A DNA stretch of 64,000 bases. Source: Polaribacter butkevichii. Its GTDB lineage: Bacteria > Bacteroidota > Bacteroidia > Flavobacteriales > Flavobacteriaceae. The stretch spans positions 186,001 through 250,000 of the forward strand of contig NZ_CP150661.1 in the NCBI RefSeq assembly GCF_038024105.1. The letters are read 5' to 3'. A program made the position numbers and the translations under genes. The notes beneath the pieces were generated by a model. That model did no database searches. It was not told the origin of the DNA and saw only the letters and a program-made list of their open reading frames with translations. Of this stretch, positions 27,248 to 36,185 are shown piece by piece; position 1 is the first letter of the stretch; every line of letters starts with the position of its first letter.

Positions 27248-27293
27248 ACAGCATAGCGCAGGATGGTTAGTACGTTTTAAGCCATTAATTTGT
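27248..27293 (+). promoter_or_regulatory. Direct-repeat operator plus -7 box upstream of the T9SS surface protein
   Basis: ACAGCATAGC GCAGGATGGT at 27248-27267, then 18 bp, then TAATTTGT at 27286-27293 (a shifted variant of TAnnTTTG). The ATG at 27326 is 33 bp downstream. Confidence 0.7.
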
Positions 27294-27325
27294 AGCCAAT
27301 TAACAATTAAATTAAAACAAACATT

Positions 27326-29059
27326 ATGAAAAAATTATTACTTACATCTTGCTTTTTAGCTTCTTTAAGTATTTCCGCTCAACGAGTTTTTACTAGTACA
27401 GGTTCTGGAGATTGGAGTACACCCGCTACTTGGACAATTACAGACCCAAATGCTAATGGAGGGGTAAACACCGTGCCTTCTAATATTGATGATGTTTTTG
27501 TAAGTACGAGTCATACTGTAGATGTTTCTTCTGGTAACGATGCGGTATGTAACAACCTAACAACAGGTGGTTCTAGTGGAGGGGTAGATTTAAGAGATGG
27601 TTCTACTTTAACTGTAGAAGGAGATGTATCTTTAGGCAGATTTGACAATAGTCTTAGACTTTTTCACGGTACAGGTGCGCCTCCAACTCTTATAATTAAA
27701 GGAACAATAACAGATAGAAGAATTTATTTAAGAAAAGTATTATCTAACAATAAGTGGTTTTTAATTTCTAGTCCTTTCTTAAATGCTAAAAAATCTAAAT
27801 TTCTTACAGGTTCAACAAATACAGTTACAAATAGTGTAGCTAATGGTTTTACAGGAGATGGATCTAAAACTTCTTTTGCAAGTTATGATGATGCAAATGC
27901 TTCTGGTTCTAAATATGTTTATACTTTAGAAGCAAGTAAAACATCTGGTAATTTAACAGATGCAGCAGGTTATTCTATATTATTAGATAATTCACCTAGT
28001 AACGCTTCTTATACTATGAATGGTAAATATCATCATGGTGCAACAACATCTGTTGCTATTTCAGATGCAGGTAATGGATATAATTTAGTAGGTAATCCAT
28101 ACCTGGCTTATATATATGCAAATGATGCAGCTAATGCAACTCACAATGTATTATTAGATAATAATTCAATTTTAGATGAAGCTACTATATGGCTATGGGA
28201 TGGAGATAATGCAACATGGGTAACAGTTAATAAATCAGATGCAGCAGCATATCACATAAGTCCAACACAAGGGTTTTTTGTAAAAGCTAAAACTGGCGGA
28301 GGTGCTTTTACTTTTGATAAAGACTTAGAAACTCATGCTACAAACGGAGATGTTTTCTTAAAAACTACAAATAATAGATTTGAAATTGATTTAACTATTT
28401 CTACAGATAAATTAAGTCGTAAAACAGCTATTAGATATATAGATAATACAACCACTTCTTTTGATAATGGTTATGATAGCTCTGTATTTGGAGGGTATTC
28501 AGAAGATTTTCAAGTATACACTCAATTATTAGAGAGTACAACTAAAAACTTAGCAATACAATCATTACCAACCAAAGGTTTAGAAACTATGGTAGTTCCT
28601 GTAGGAGTTAAAGCACCTGCAAATTCAGAAATCACTTTTTCGGCAAAATCTTTAAACGTACCAGCTGGTTATAATGTGTATTTAGAAGATAAAACAAATA
28701 ATATTCTTACAAGATTAGATGAAGCAAATGCAGCGTATACAACAACAGTAACTAGTGCTATAACCGAAGGACGTTTTTTTATACACACTAGTGCTTTTTC
28801 TGTTTTAAGTTTAGAATCAGAATTATTAGAGGGCGTAAGTATTTTTAAGACAGATAATTCTAATTTAAGAATAGTTGGTTTACAACAAGGAAAAGTATCA
28901 GTATCATTAGTTAATTTAATAGGTAAAACAGTAATGAATTCTTCTTTTAAAGCGTCTACTGTAAATAATATTGCATTACCAAAATTAGCTACAGGTGTTT
29001 ATATTGTTCAGTTAGAAACTGAAGCTGGTAAATTGAATAAGAAAATAATTTTAGAATAA
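27326..29059 (+). CDS. T9SS-exported surface protein of unknown function
   Basis: The 577-residue protein has a signal peptide ending near SISAQ (about 19). The N-terminal region (FTSTGSGDWSTPATWTI, DDVFVSTSHTVDVSSGNDAVCNNLT, about 20-105) resembles the beta-rich start found in many Bacteroidetes surface proteins. A long Ser/Thr/Asn-rich middle includes GNGYNLVGNPYLAYI, and the C-terminus is a T9SS sorting domain (VSIFKTDNSNLRIVG, NLIGKTVMNSS, LATGVYIVQLETEAGKLNKKIILE). No catalytic motif was recognised. It has its own regulon-type promoter and is followed 27 bp later by a 55-codon gene, so the pair probably works together. A glycan-binding or adhesion role is inferred. Confidence 0.75.
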   Translation: MKKLLLTSCFLASLSISAQRVFTSTGSGDWSTPATWTITDPNANGGVNTVPSNIDDVFVSTSHTVDVSSGNDAVCNNLTTGGSSGGVDLRDGSTLTVEGDVSLGRFDNSLRLFHGTGAPPTLIIKGTITDRRIYLRKVLSNNKWFLISSPFLNAKKSKFLTGSTNTVTNSVANGFTGDGSKTSFASYDDANASGSKYVYTLEASKTSGNLTDAAGYSILLDNSPSNASYTMNGKYHHGATTSVAISDAGNGYNLVGNPYLAYIYANDAANATHNVLLDNNSILDEATIWLWDGDNATWVTVNKSDAAAYHISPTQGFFVKAKTGGGAFTFDKDLETHATNGDVFLKTTNNRFEIDLTISTDKLSRKTAIRYIDNTTTSFDNGYDSSVFGGYSEDFQVYTQLLESTTKNLAIQSLPTKGLETMVVPVGVKAPANSEITFSAKSLNVPAGYNVYLEDKTNNILTRLDEANAAYTTTVTSAITEGRFFIHTSAFSVLSLESELLEGVSIFKTDNSNLRIVGLQQGKVSVSLVNLIGKTVMNSSFKASTVNNIALPKLATGVYIVQLETEAGKLNKKIILE

Positions 29060-29086
29060 TTAACGAGAATTTAAAAAATATAAAAG

Positions 29087-29254
29087 ATGAAACAACAAAA
29101 AACAGATATAGAAAATATTTCTCGAAAAGAAGCTATAAAAAAGATTGGTAATTACGGTAAATATGCTGCCTTAACGGCATTAGGAACTTATATGATATTA
29201 AACCCACAAAAAGCACAAGCGCAAAGTATAGAAGCGCCAGGATCTGGGTTTTAA
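29087..29254 (+). CDS. Small exported or membrane-anchored protein, 55 residues
   Basis: This ORF runs ATG 29087 to TAA 29252-29254. The polar N-terminus (MKQQKTDIENISRKEAIKKIG) is followed by a moderately hydrophobic stretch (KYAALTALGTYMILN) and a possible signal cleavage region (PQKAQAQS), ending in EAPGSGF. The SRKEAIKKIG start resembles a degenerate twin-arginine-like leader. Similar short proteins are remembered next to T9SS proteins in flavobacteria, but no function is known. It is 27 bp after the surface protein, in the same direction, and a strong terminator follows, which supports it as a real gene. Confidence 0.7.
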   Translation: MKQQKTDIENISRKEAIKKIGNYGKYAALTALGTYMILNPQKAQAQSIEAPGSGF

Positions 29255-29290
29255 TTAAAAGAAACCAATTTTTATAAAAACTAATTATTA

Positions 29291-29325
29291 AAAAGGTAGT
29301 AAATTAATTTACTACCTTTTTTTTT
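29291..29325 (+). terminator. Intrinsic terminator after the 55-residue gene
   Basis: GGTAGTAAATT pairs with AATTTACTACC with almost no loop and is followed by nine T residues. Confidence 0.88.
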
Positions 29326-29609
29326 GTTAACAAATTTCATTAAGAATAAGTAAATTGTTATGGCGTTTTAAATTAGTAATATGTGTGTTGTTACTATTAA
29401 GAATTTGTTTTATAATGGCCTTTATTTACCCAGCAATTGTACTTTTATCTGAGGTATATTAGTTAAAGTTAGTAGCATTAGCCTTTTTTAGATATTATTT
29501 ATGAAAAAGAAAACAATAACAATTATTAATTTGTAAAGAAACAATGGCTTTATAATTAGAGATATGCGTGCTTTAATAATACTTATGAGCTTAGTAAAAG
29601 TATTGTTTT
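29326..29609. other. AT-rich intergenic stretch
   Basis: No ORF, RNA gene or repeat was recognised between the terminator and the next regulon promoter. Confidence 0.45.
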
Positions 29610-29655
29610 TCAGGATAGAACAGGATACGATTTTACCATAACTAATTTACTTTTA
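29610..29655 (+). promoter_or_regulatory. Direct-repeat operator plus -7 box upstream of the sulfatase-GH78 fusion
   Basis: TCAGGATAGA ACAGGATACG at 29610-29629 shows the 10-bp repeat most plainly (CAGGATA-GAA CAGGATA). After 18 bp comes TACTTTTA at 29648-29655, 79 bp before the ATG at 29734. Confidence 0.75.
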
Positions 29656-29733
29656 AATCTTTAAAAAGTGTAATTAAATTCACTGTTATTATTAGATTAA
29701 AATAGAAATATAATATTAATAAAGTAACATTTT

Positions 29734-32700
29734 ATGATGCAAAAACAAAGGTTTTTATTAGTACTAGTATTGGCTTTAACTATGTTTAAGCCAATTTATT
29801 CTCAACAAAATAAAGATAATCCAGAAAAACCAAATATCATATTTATTTTAACGGATGATCAGCGTTTTGATGCTATTGGGTACGTAGGTAATAGCTATGT
29901 AAAAACTCCAGAAATGGACAAACTAGCAAAATCGGGTACTTATTTTAAGAATGCCATTGTAACCACACCTATTTGTGCGGCAAGTAGAGCAAGTCTTTTA
30001 ACAGGTTTGCATGAAAGAACTCATAATTTTAATTTTCAAACAGGAAATATTAGAAGTGAGTATATGGATAATTCGTATCCAACGATCTTAAAAAATGCAG
30101 GATATCATACTGGTTTTTTTGGTAAATATGGAGTTAGATATGAAGAGTTAGACAAACAATTTGATGTTTATGAATCTTATGATAGAAACCATAGATACAA
30201 AGATAAAAGAAGTTACTTTTATAAAACAATTGGTAAAGATACCGTTCACTTAACAAGATATACAGGGCAGCAAGCTTTAGATTTTATAGATGATTCTTCT
30301 AAAGAAAAACCTTTCTGTTTATCATTAAGTTTTAGTGCGCCACATGCACACGATAGTGCGCCAGACCAATACTTTTGGCAAGATGCTACAGACAATCTAT
30401 TAACAGATGTTACCATACCTAAAGCAGATCTTTCTGAGGATAAGTATTTTAATGCACAACCAGAAATTGTTAGAAAAGGCTTTAACAGATTACGTTGGAC
30501 TTGGAGATATGACACGCCAGAAAAATATCAGCATAGTTTAAAAGGATATTATAGAATGATTGCGGGTGTAGATTTAGAAATTGCAAAAATCCGTAAAAAA
30601 CTAAAAGAAAAAGGATTAGATAAAAATACTGTTATTATTGTAATGGGAGATAACGGTTACTTTTTAGGAGAACGTCAAATGGCAGGAAAATGGTTAATGT
30701 ATGACAACTCAATAAGAGTTCCATTAATGATTTTTGATCCTAGAGTAAACAAACATCAAGACATCAATGAAATGGTTTTAAATATTGATGTTACTTCTAC
30801 AATTGCAGATTTTGCAGGTGTAAAAATACCTGAAACTTGGCAAGGGAAAAGTTTAAAACCTTTAGTTTTAAAAGATGTAAATACCATTGCTAGAGATACT
30901 ATTTTAATAGAACATATTTGGGATTTTAGCGAAATACCACCAAGTGAAGGAGTGCGTACAGAAGAATGGAAATACTTTAGATATGTAAATGATAAATCTT
31001 TAGAAGAGTTATACAATCTTAAAAAAGATCCAAAAGAAATAAAAAACCTTGTTGGTAAAAGAAAATATGCTAAAGTTTTAGCCGAATTAAGAGCAAAAAC
31101 AGATGAGCTTATTAAAAGAAATAGCGATAAATATAGAGCAGCGCCAACAGATTTAACAGTAGAGTTAATAAGAAAACCAGGTACAGATGTTCAAATTTTT
31201 GATACCAAACCAGAATTTGGTTGGACGGTTCCTTTAGCGTCTAAATTTCAATCTGCATACCAAATATTAGTATCTTCTAATCTAGAAAGTATTAATAATA
31301 ATAACGGAGATGTTTGGGATAGTGGTCAAGTAAGATCAGATGCATCTTCAAATGTAGAATTTAAAGGAAACCCTTTAGAGGTTGGAAAAACATATTTTTG
31401 GAAAGTAAGAATTTGGGATGAAGATAATAGATTGGTAGATTATTCTGAGGCTCAAAAATTTACTACAGGTAAAAGTGATAGTTATATTATTTCTACAGAA
31501 AATAAATTTCAGGTTGATAAAATTAAACCTGTAAAATTTGAAAAAAGAAATAATTTCTATTTTATGGATTTTGGTAAAGCAGCTTTTGCAACCATCAATT
31601 TTACATATAATGCAACAACCCCACACACATTAACCTTTAGAGTTGGTGAAATGGTTGATGATAACGGAAATGTTAATAGAACTCCACCAAAGAAAAGTAA
31701 TATTCGTTATCAAGAAATAAAAATTGATGTAAAACCAGGTCAAACAAACTATCAAATAAAAGTACATACAGACGAAAGAAATACAAGGCCAAATAAAGCA
31801 ATTGCTTTACCAAAAGGATTTCCTCCTTTAGTGCCGTTTAGATATGCAGAAGTAGAAGGAGCACAAGCACCAATTTTTGCAGATAACTTTACACAATTGG
31901 CTTACCATACTTATTGGGATGAAAAAGCAAGTAGTTTTAAAAGTGATAATGATATCTTAAACCAAGTTTGGGATTTATCTAAATACTCTATAAAAGCAAC
32001 TACTTTTAATGGGTTGTATGTAGACGGAGATAGAGAAAGAATACCTTATGAGGCAGATGCTTATTTAAATCAATTAAGCCATTATACTACAGATAGAGAG
32101 TATGCAATGGCAAGACGTACTATAGAGTATTTTATGAAAAATCCAACATGGCCAACAGAATGGCAACAACATGTTGCATTGCTTATTTATGCAGATTATA
32201 TGTATACAGGAAATACAGAGCTTATAGAACGTTATTATGAAGAGCTAAAACATAAAACTTTGTTCGAATTATCTAATGAGGATGGATTAATAACATCAAC
32301 AAAAGTAGATAAAGAATTTATGCGTAAATTAGGTTTTGCAGATGGATATAAAAAACCATTAACAGATATTGTAGATTGGCCATCAGCTAATTTTAATGGA
32401 AGTAAAACCAAAGGAGAACGAGATGGTTTTGTATTTAAGCCATACAGTACAGTAATTAATGCTTTCTTTTATGAAAACATGAAAATTATGTCTGAATTTG
32501 CTAAAATTTTAGGAAAAACGCAAGAAGTTTTAGATTTTGAATTAAGAGCAGCAAAAGCAAAAAAGGCTGTTAACGAACAAATGTTCGATAAAAAACGAGG
32601 TATTTATGTAGATGGTATTGGTACAGATCATGCCTCTTTACACGCAAATATGATGCCTTTAGCATTTGGGTTAGTCCCAGAAGAGCATTATAAATCGGTT

Positions 32701-33264
32701 GTAGATTATGTGAAATCTAGAGGAATGGCTTGTAGTGTTTACGGATCGCAATTTTTAATGGATGGCTTGTATAATGCAGGTGAAGCAGATTATGCTTTAG
32801 AATTATTAGCAAGTAAAGCTAAAAGAAGTTGGTATAATATGATTCGTATTGGATCTACCATTACTTTAGAAGCTTGGGATAATTCTTATAAAAATAATTT
32901 AGATTGGAACCATGCATGGGGAGCAGTACCAGCAAATGCAATACCTAGAGGTTTGTGGGGTATTAAACCTAAAACACCAGGTTTTGATGTAGCTACTATT
33001 AAGCCTCAAATGAGTAAACTTAAATCTAGCTCTATAGAAGTACCAACGGTTAGAGGTACAATAAAAGCATCTTATAAATATAACGGACCAAGATTGCAAA
33101 CTTATGAAATTGAAATTCCTGGTAACATGGTTGCTGAGTTTTCATTAAACAACTTAGAAGGAAAAGATTTTATCCATAATGGACAAAAAGTACCTTCTGC
33201 TTTTAAAGTTGTAAGATTAGCTCCTGGAAAACACACAATTCAATTAAAAATAAATTCATTTTAA
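29734..33264 (+). CDS. Bifunctional sulfatase-alpha-L-rhamnosidase fusion (S1 + GH78)
   Basis: The 1176-residue secreted protein starts with a signal peptide ending near IYSQ. An S1-type sulfatase domain (about 32-475) carries [16 protein letters not shown] and TTPICAASR with Cys81 as the formylglycine precursor. An Fn3-like linker domain follows (about 490-580; [28 protein letters not shown]), then a GH78 domain (about 590-1176) with [23 protein letters not shown] as the general-acid region, [24 protein letters not shown] as the base region, and [14 protein letters not shown]. It would remove sulfate from rhamnose-3-sulfate and then cleave the desulfated rhamnose. A similar S1-GH78 architecture is described, to my recollection, for the Formosa agariphila ulvan PUL. 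No C-terminal T9SS domain is visible. Confidence 0.92.
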   Translation: MMQKQRFLLVLVLALTMFKPIYSQQNKDNPEKPNIIFILTDDQRFDAIGYVGNSYVKTPEMDKLAKSGTYFKNAIVTTPICAASRASLLTGLHERTHNFNFQTGNIRSEYMDNSYPTILKNAGYHTGFFGKYGVRYEELDKQFDVYESYDRNHRYKDKRSYFYKTIGKDTVHLTRYTGQQALDFIDDSSKEKPFCLSLSFSAPHAHDSAPDQYFWQDATDNLLTDVTIPKADLSEDKYFNAQPEIVRKGFNRLRWTWRYDTPEKYQHSLKGYYRMIAGVDLEIAKIRKKLKEKGLDKNTVIIVMGDNGYFLGERQMAGKWLMYDNSIRVPLMIFDPRVNKHQDINEMVLNIDVTSTIADFAGVKIPETWQGKSLKPLVLKDVNTIARDTILIEHIWDFSEIPPSEGVRTEEWKYFRYVNDKSLEELYNLKKDPKEIKNLVGKRKYAKVLAELRAKTDELIKRNSDKYRAAPTDLTVELIRKPGTDVQIFDTKPEFGWTVPLASKFQSAYQILVSSNLESINNNNGDVWDSGQVRSDASSNVEFKGNPLEVGKTYFWKVRIWDEDNRLVDYSEAQKFTTGKSDSYIISTENKFQVDKIKPVKFEKRNNFYFMDFGKAAFATINFTYNATTPHTLTFRVGEMVDDNGNVNRTPPKKSNIRYQEIKIDVKPGQTNYQIKVHTDERNTRPNKAIALPKGFPPLVPFRYAEVEGAQAPIFADNFTQLAYHTYWDEKASSFKSDNDILNQVWDLSKYSIKATTFNGLYVDGDRERIPYEADAYLNQLSHYTTDREYAMARRTIEYFMKNPTWPTEWQQHVALLIYADYMYTGNTELIERYYEELKHKTLFELSNEDGLITSTKVDKEFMRKLGFADGYKKPLTDIVDWPSANFNGSKTKGERDGFVFKPYSTVINAFFYENMKIMSEFAKILGKTQEVLDFELRAAKAKKAVNEQMFDKKRGIYVDGIGTDHASLHANMMPLAFGLVPEEHYKSVVDYVKSRGMACSVYGSQFLMDGLYNAGEADYALELLASKAKRSWYNMIRIGSTITLEAWDNSYKNNLDWNHAWGAVPANAIPRGLWGIKPKTPGFDVATIKPQMSKLKSSSIEVPTVRGTIKASYKYNGPRLQTYEIEIPGNMVAEFSLNNLEGKDFIHNGQKVPSAFKVVRLAPGKHTIQLKINSF

Positions 33265-33284
33265 TCAAAAATAAAATAGATTTT

Positions 33285-33319
33285 AAAGCCTCAACTTTTT
33301 TTAAGTTGAGGCTTTTTTT
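33285..33319 (+). terminator. Intrinsic terminator after the sulfatase-GH78 gene
   Basis: AAAGCCTCAACTT (33285-33297) pairs with AAGTTGAGGCTTT (33303-33315) followed by a T-run. Confidence 0.9.
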
Positions 33320-33343
33320 GTCTTAATAAGAATAAACAAGCAA

Positions 33344-33389
33344 TCAGGTTATAACAGGATGGTTTAAAAAAAACTTCAAATTATATTTA
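33344..33389 (+). promoter_or_regulatory. Direct-repeat operator plus -7 box upstream of the ulvan-lyase-like gene
   Basis: TCAGGTTATA ACAGGATGGT at 33344-33363, then 18 bp, then TATATTTA at 33382-33389, 62 bp before the ATG at 33451. The element begins 24 bp after the preceding terminator. Confidence 0.75.
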
Positions 33390-33450
33390 TAAAATGTTAT
33401 TATACAACATATAAAGTATTTTAAAAACGAATTTAAATTAGTTATTTGAG

Positions 33451-35904
33451 ATGAAACACACACTACAAAATTTAATATTTGCAATTTTAACCTTGTTATC
33501 TTTTCAGGTTGCAATTGCTCAAGTAACGCTAGAGAAAGAAGTTAAAATAACCGATCTTGCCATGTATTTTAATGGTAATAGGGTAGCACTTAACACAACC
33601 ACTAACTCAACAACGGGTTATGATTATGTTTATGGACCAGCACTTACACCTCACGGAGATTGTATAAAGGTTTATGGAGATTATGTTTTTATGACCTGGT
33701 ATAGAGGAGGTAAAGATGACCGCCATGTTATGCTTACAAGATACAATACAAAAACAGGTATTCAAAAAACAATAGAATTTCCGCATCAACATACTGGGTA
33801 TAATGGTAAGTGGTGGATTGGTGAAACACACAATACAATTGCTGTAGGTATTTCTCCAAAAAACGGTACAATACACATGTTGTATGACATGCATAGAAAT
33901 GGTAACGTAACCGCTTTTGCTAATGATTATTTAAGATATTCTTACACGGTTGCTGATGCTGCAACTGTACCAGATGATGAATTTGTTTTAGATTTGTTCA
34001 TTCAATCTCCTAATAACAATTACAAACACTTAGCTTTTCCTGGTATAGATGATTTAAATACAACAAGATTATTAACTTATCCTGCATTTTTTGTAAATGA
34101 CCAAGGAGATTTATTTATGAAAATGAGATTTGGTTATGCTAATAATGGAAAATTTTTATTTGCTAAATACGATGGAACTGATTGGGAAGGTTATACAGAA
34201 TTTAACAGAATGCAAGCATCAGGTTATGGTAGTGAATATAACTGGGGCTTATATGGAGATTTTAAATACTTAAATGGTAAGTTAAGAATTGGTTTTCAAA
34301 GAAGATCAGATAATAGAAATGATAAATACCAATATCAAAATGGGTTTTATTATGCGTATTCTGATGACCCAAGCGGACTTACACAATGGAAAAATCATGA
34401 AGGAACTGGGTTTACAAGACCGTTAGCAGATGCAGATAAAATATTAGTTTCAGAACCAGGAGATTTAGTAGCAACTACTCTAAAAGATAAAGTGAATATT
34501 GTAGGTGGTTTTGATTTTACAGTAACAGATAATGAAGACGTACATTTTATTGGTAAAGTAAAAGATAATGAGAATAACGTAACCAAGTATGTGCATACTT
34601 ATAAACCTTCTGGAGCAACAGAATTTATAACAACCACAGATTTTGCAGGAGCAGAAGCACTTTATTCTTCTGGAGATAATATATATATTATTGGTTTAAA
34701 TTCTTCTGGTAGACCTTATGTAGAACAAGCACCTGGCGGAACAAATTTGTTTTCTAGAGTATATGAGGCTACATCTGGTAAACGATTTAGAAAAGGTATT
34801 GTTAATATTCATGAAGGAAAATTATATTATTATTTATTAGAAAACAATGCATCAGATAGTGATGATACACAACCTACCTATTTACAAATAATTGATTTAA
34901 ATATTAAAAATGGTCCAAAACCATTTGAAGTGTCTTTATTATCTCCGTCAGATAATCAACAATTTGAAGAAGGAGAAAACGTTCAGTTATACGCAAAAGC
35001 AACGACAGATACAGGAGCACTTACAAAAGTTGAATTTATTGTTAATGGAGAGTTGCTAGAAACAGATACAACAGATCCTTATTTGTTAGACTGGGTACCT
35101 TCGGATGTTGGTACATATATCATCAAGGCAATAGCATATAATGATAGTGATAAAAATATAGAGTCATCAGAAATTACAATTGAAGTAATAGAAGAAGATA
35201 AAACGAATTTAACAGGAGATGTGTACCGTTTAAAAAATGTAGGTTCGGGTAAGTATTTAACATCAAATGAGGCAGCGGTAATTGGTAGTGATTCTGGTGA
35301 AGGAGTAGAAAAAGAATGGACATTTGTAAAAACAGAATACCAATCTAAAGTGTATTATAATATAGATAGTGAAACAAGTAAAGGTATATTACGTGCTACT
35401 GGTGGCGGTAATACTCCGCCATATATAATTATAAATACAGGTAAAGGAGCGCCTGCTACAGATTCTGATAAAATTTGGACTGTACATTATAATGAGTCAG
35501 ATGATACTTATCGATTTGAAGCAAAAGATCAAAATAGATTTTTATATCATCAAGAAGATGGAGAGTTTTATAACCTTCTTGCAGAAGAAACGGAAGTAAG
35601 AAGTAAATGGAAGGTAGAATCTACAAGTGCTTCTTTAAGTGTTACTAACCAGGTTGTTGCCTTGTCATCTGTAAAGGTATACCCAAATCCTACAAACAAT
35701 AATTTTACACTGGCATTTAATAATTTTAATAGTGTTAATGTTAAAATTTACAATGTGTTAGGTAAGGTTGTTTATGAAAACTCTAAAATTATAGGTAATA
35801 GCATTAATGTAATTAATAACAATAAATTTAAATCAGGTATTTACCTAATTAAGGTTTTAGGGAATAACGATAAAGTACATTATCAAAAATTAGTCATTAA
35901 ATAA
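33451..35904 (+). CDS. Probable ulvan lyase (PL24/PL25-like beta-propeller) with accessory modules and T9SS signal
   Basis: The 817-residue secreted protein (signal to about AIAQ) has a propeller-type N-terminal domain (about 25-485). ALTPHGDCIKVYGDYVFMTWYRGGKDDRHVMLTR and GETHNTIAVGISPKNGTIHMLYDMH (His127, His148) resemble the PL24/PL25 ulvan lyases, which cleave rhamnose-3-sulfate-uronic acid bonds by beta-elimination. An Ig-like domain follows (about 493-580; LLSPSDNQQFEEGENVQLYA), then a beta-trefoil/ricin-like module (about 585-730; YRLKNVGSGKYLTSNEA, RFLYHQEDGEFYNL) and a T9SS sorting domain (VYPNPTNNNF to the end). The accessory trio recurs in the next gene. Family choice between PL24 and PL25 is uncertain. 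Confidence 0.8.
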   Translation: MKHTLQNLIFAILTLLSFQVAIAQVTLEKEVKITDLAMYFNGNRVALNTTTNSTTGYDYVYGPALTPHGDCIKVYGDYVFMTWYRGGKDDRHVMLTRYNTKTGIQKTIEFPHQHTGYNGKWWIGETHNTIAVGISPKNGTIHMLYDMHRNGNVTAFANDYLRYSYTVADAATVPDDEFVLDLFIQSPNNNYKHLAFPGIDDLNTTRLLTYPAFFVNDQGDLFMKMRFGYANNGKFLFAKYDGTDWEGYTEFNRMQASGYGSEYNWGLYGDFKYLNGKLRIGFQRRSDNRNDKYQYQNGFYYAYSDDPSGLTQWKNHEGTGFTRPLADADKILVSEPGDLVATTLKDKVNIVGGFDFTVTDNEDVHFIGKVKDNENNVTKYVHTYKPSGATEFITTTDFAGAEALYSSGDNIYIIGLNSSGRPYVEQAPGGTNLFSRVYEATSGKRFRKGIVNIHEGKLYYYLLENNASDSDDTQPTYLQIIDLNIKNGPKPFEVSLLSPSDNQQFEEGENVQLYAKATTDTGALTKVEFIVNGELLETDTTDPYLLDWVPSDVGTYIIKAIAYNDSDKNIESSEITIEVIEEDKTNLTGDVYRLKNVGSGKYLTSNEAAVIGSDSGEGVEKEWTFVKTEYQSKVYYNIDSETSKGILRATGGGNTPPYIIINTGKGAPATDSDKIWTVHYNESDDTYRFEAKDQNRFLYHQEDGEFYNLLAEETEVRSKWKVESTSASLSVTNQVVALSSVKVYPNPTNNNFTLAFNNFNSVNVKIYNVLGKVVYENSKIIGNSINVINNNKFKSGIYLIKVLGNNDKVHYQKLVIK

Positions 35905-36185
35905 TAGTAAAAAATAATTGTTTTACTAAATGTACATTATACATATTGATAATATCTAAATCATTAAAAATATGTTTTGTTCATTCTGTAAAATAAATTT
36001 TTAAATCTAAATACCAGCATTTAAACGGTTTATTGTAAAACCTAATTTTATTAAAGAGAAGTGTTTTGTAATAAATTTTAATTATAAAGGTTTAGAGCTG
36101 TTACAAAAAGTTTGTTTCTCTATAATAAATTCTTGTTGTGAAGTATAATGATTTAAAAGTAAATTAATTAAAATTTTAATTTGTT

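Noticed and set aside
35905..36185. Possible operator or terminator between the lyase and the beta-helix gene
   Set aside because: Only a weak hairpin (AGTAAAA / TTTTACT) without a T-run was found, and no CAGGA core with the required spacing.
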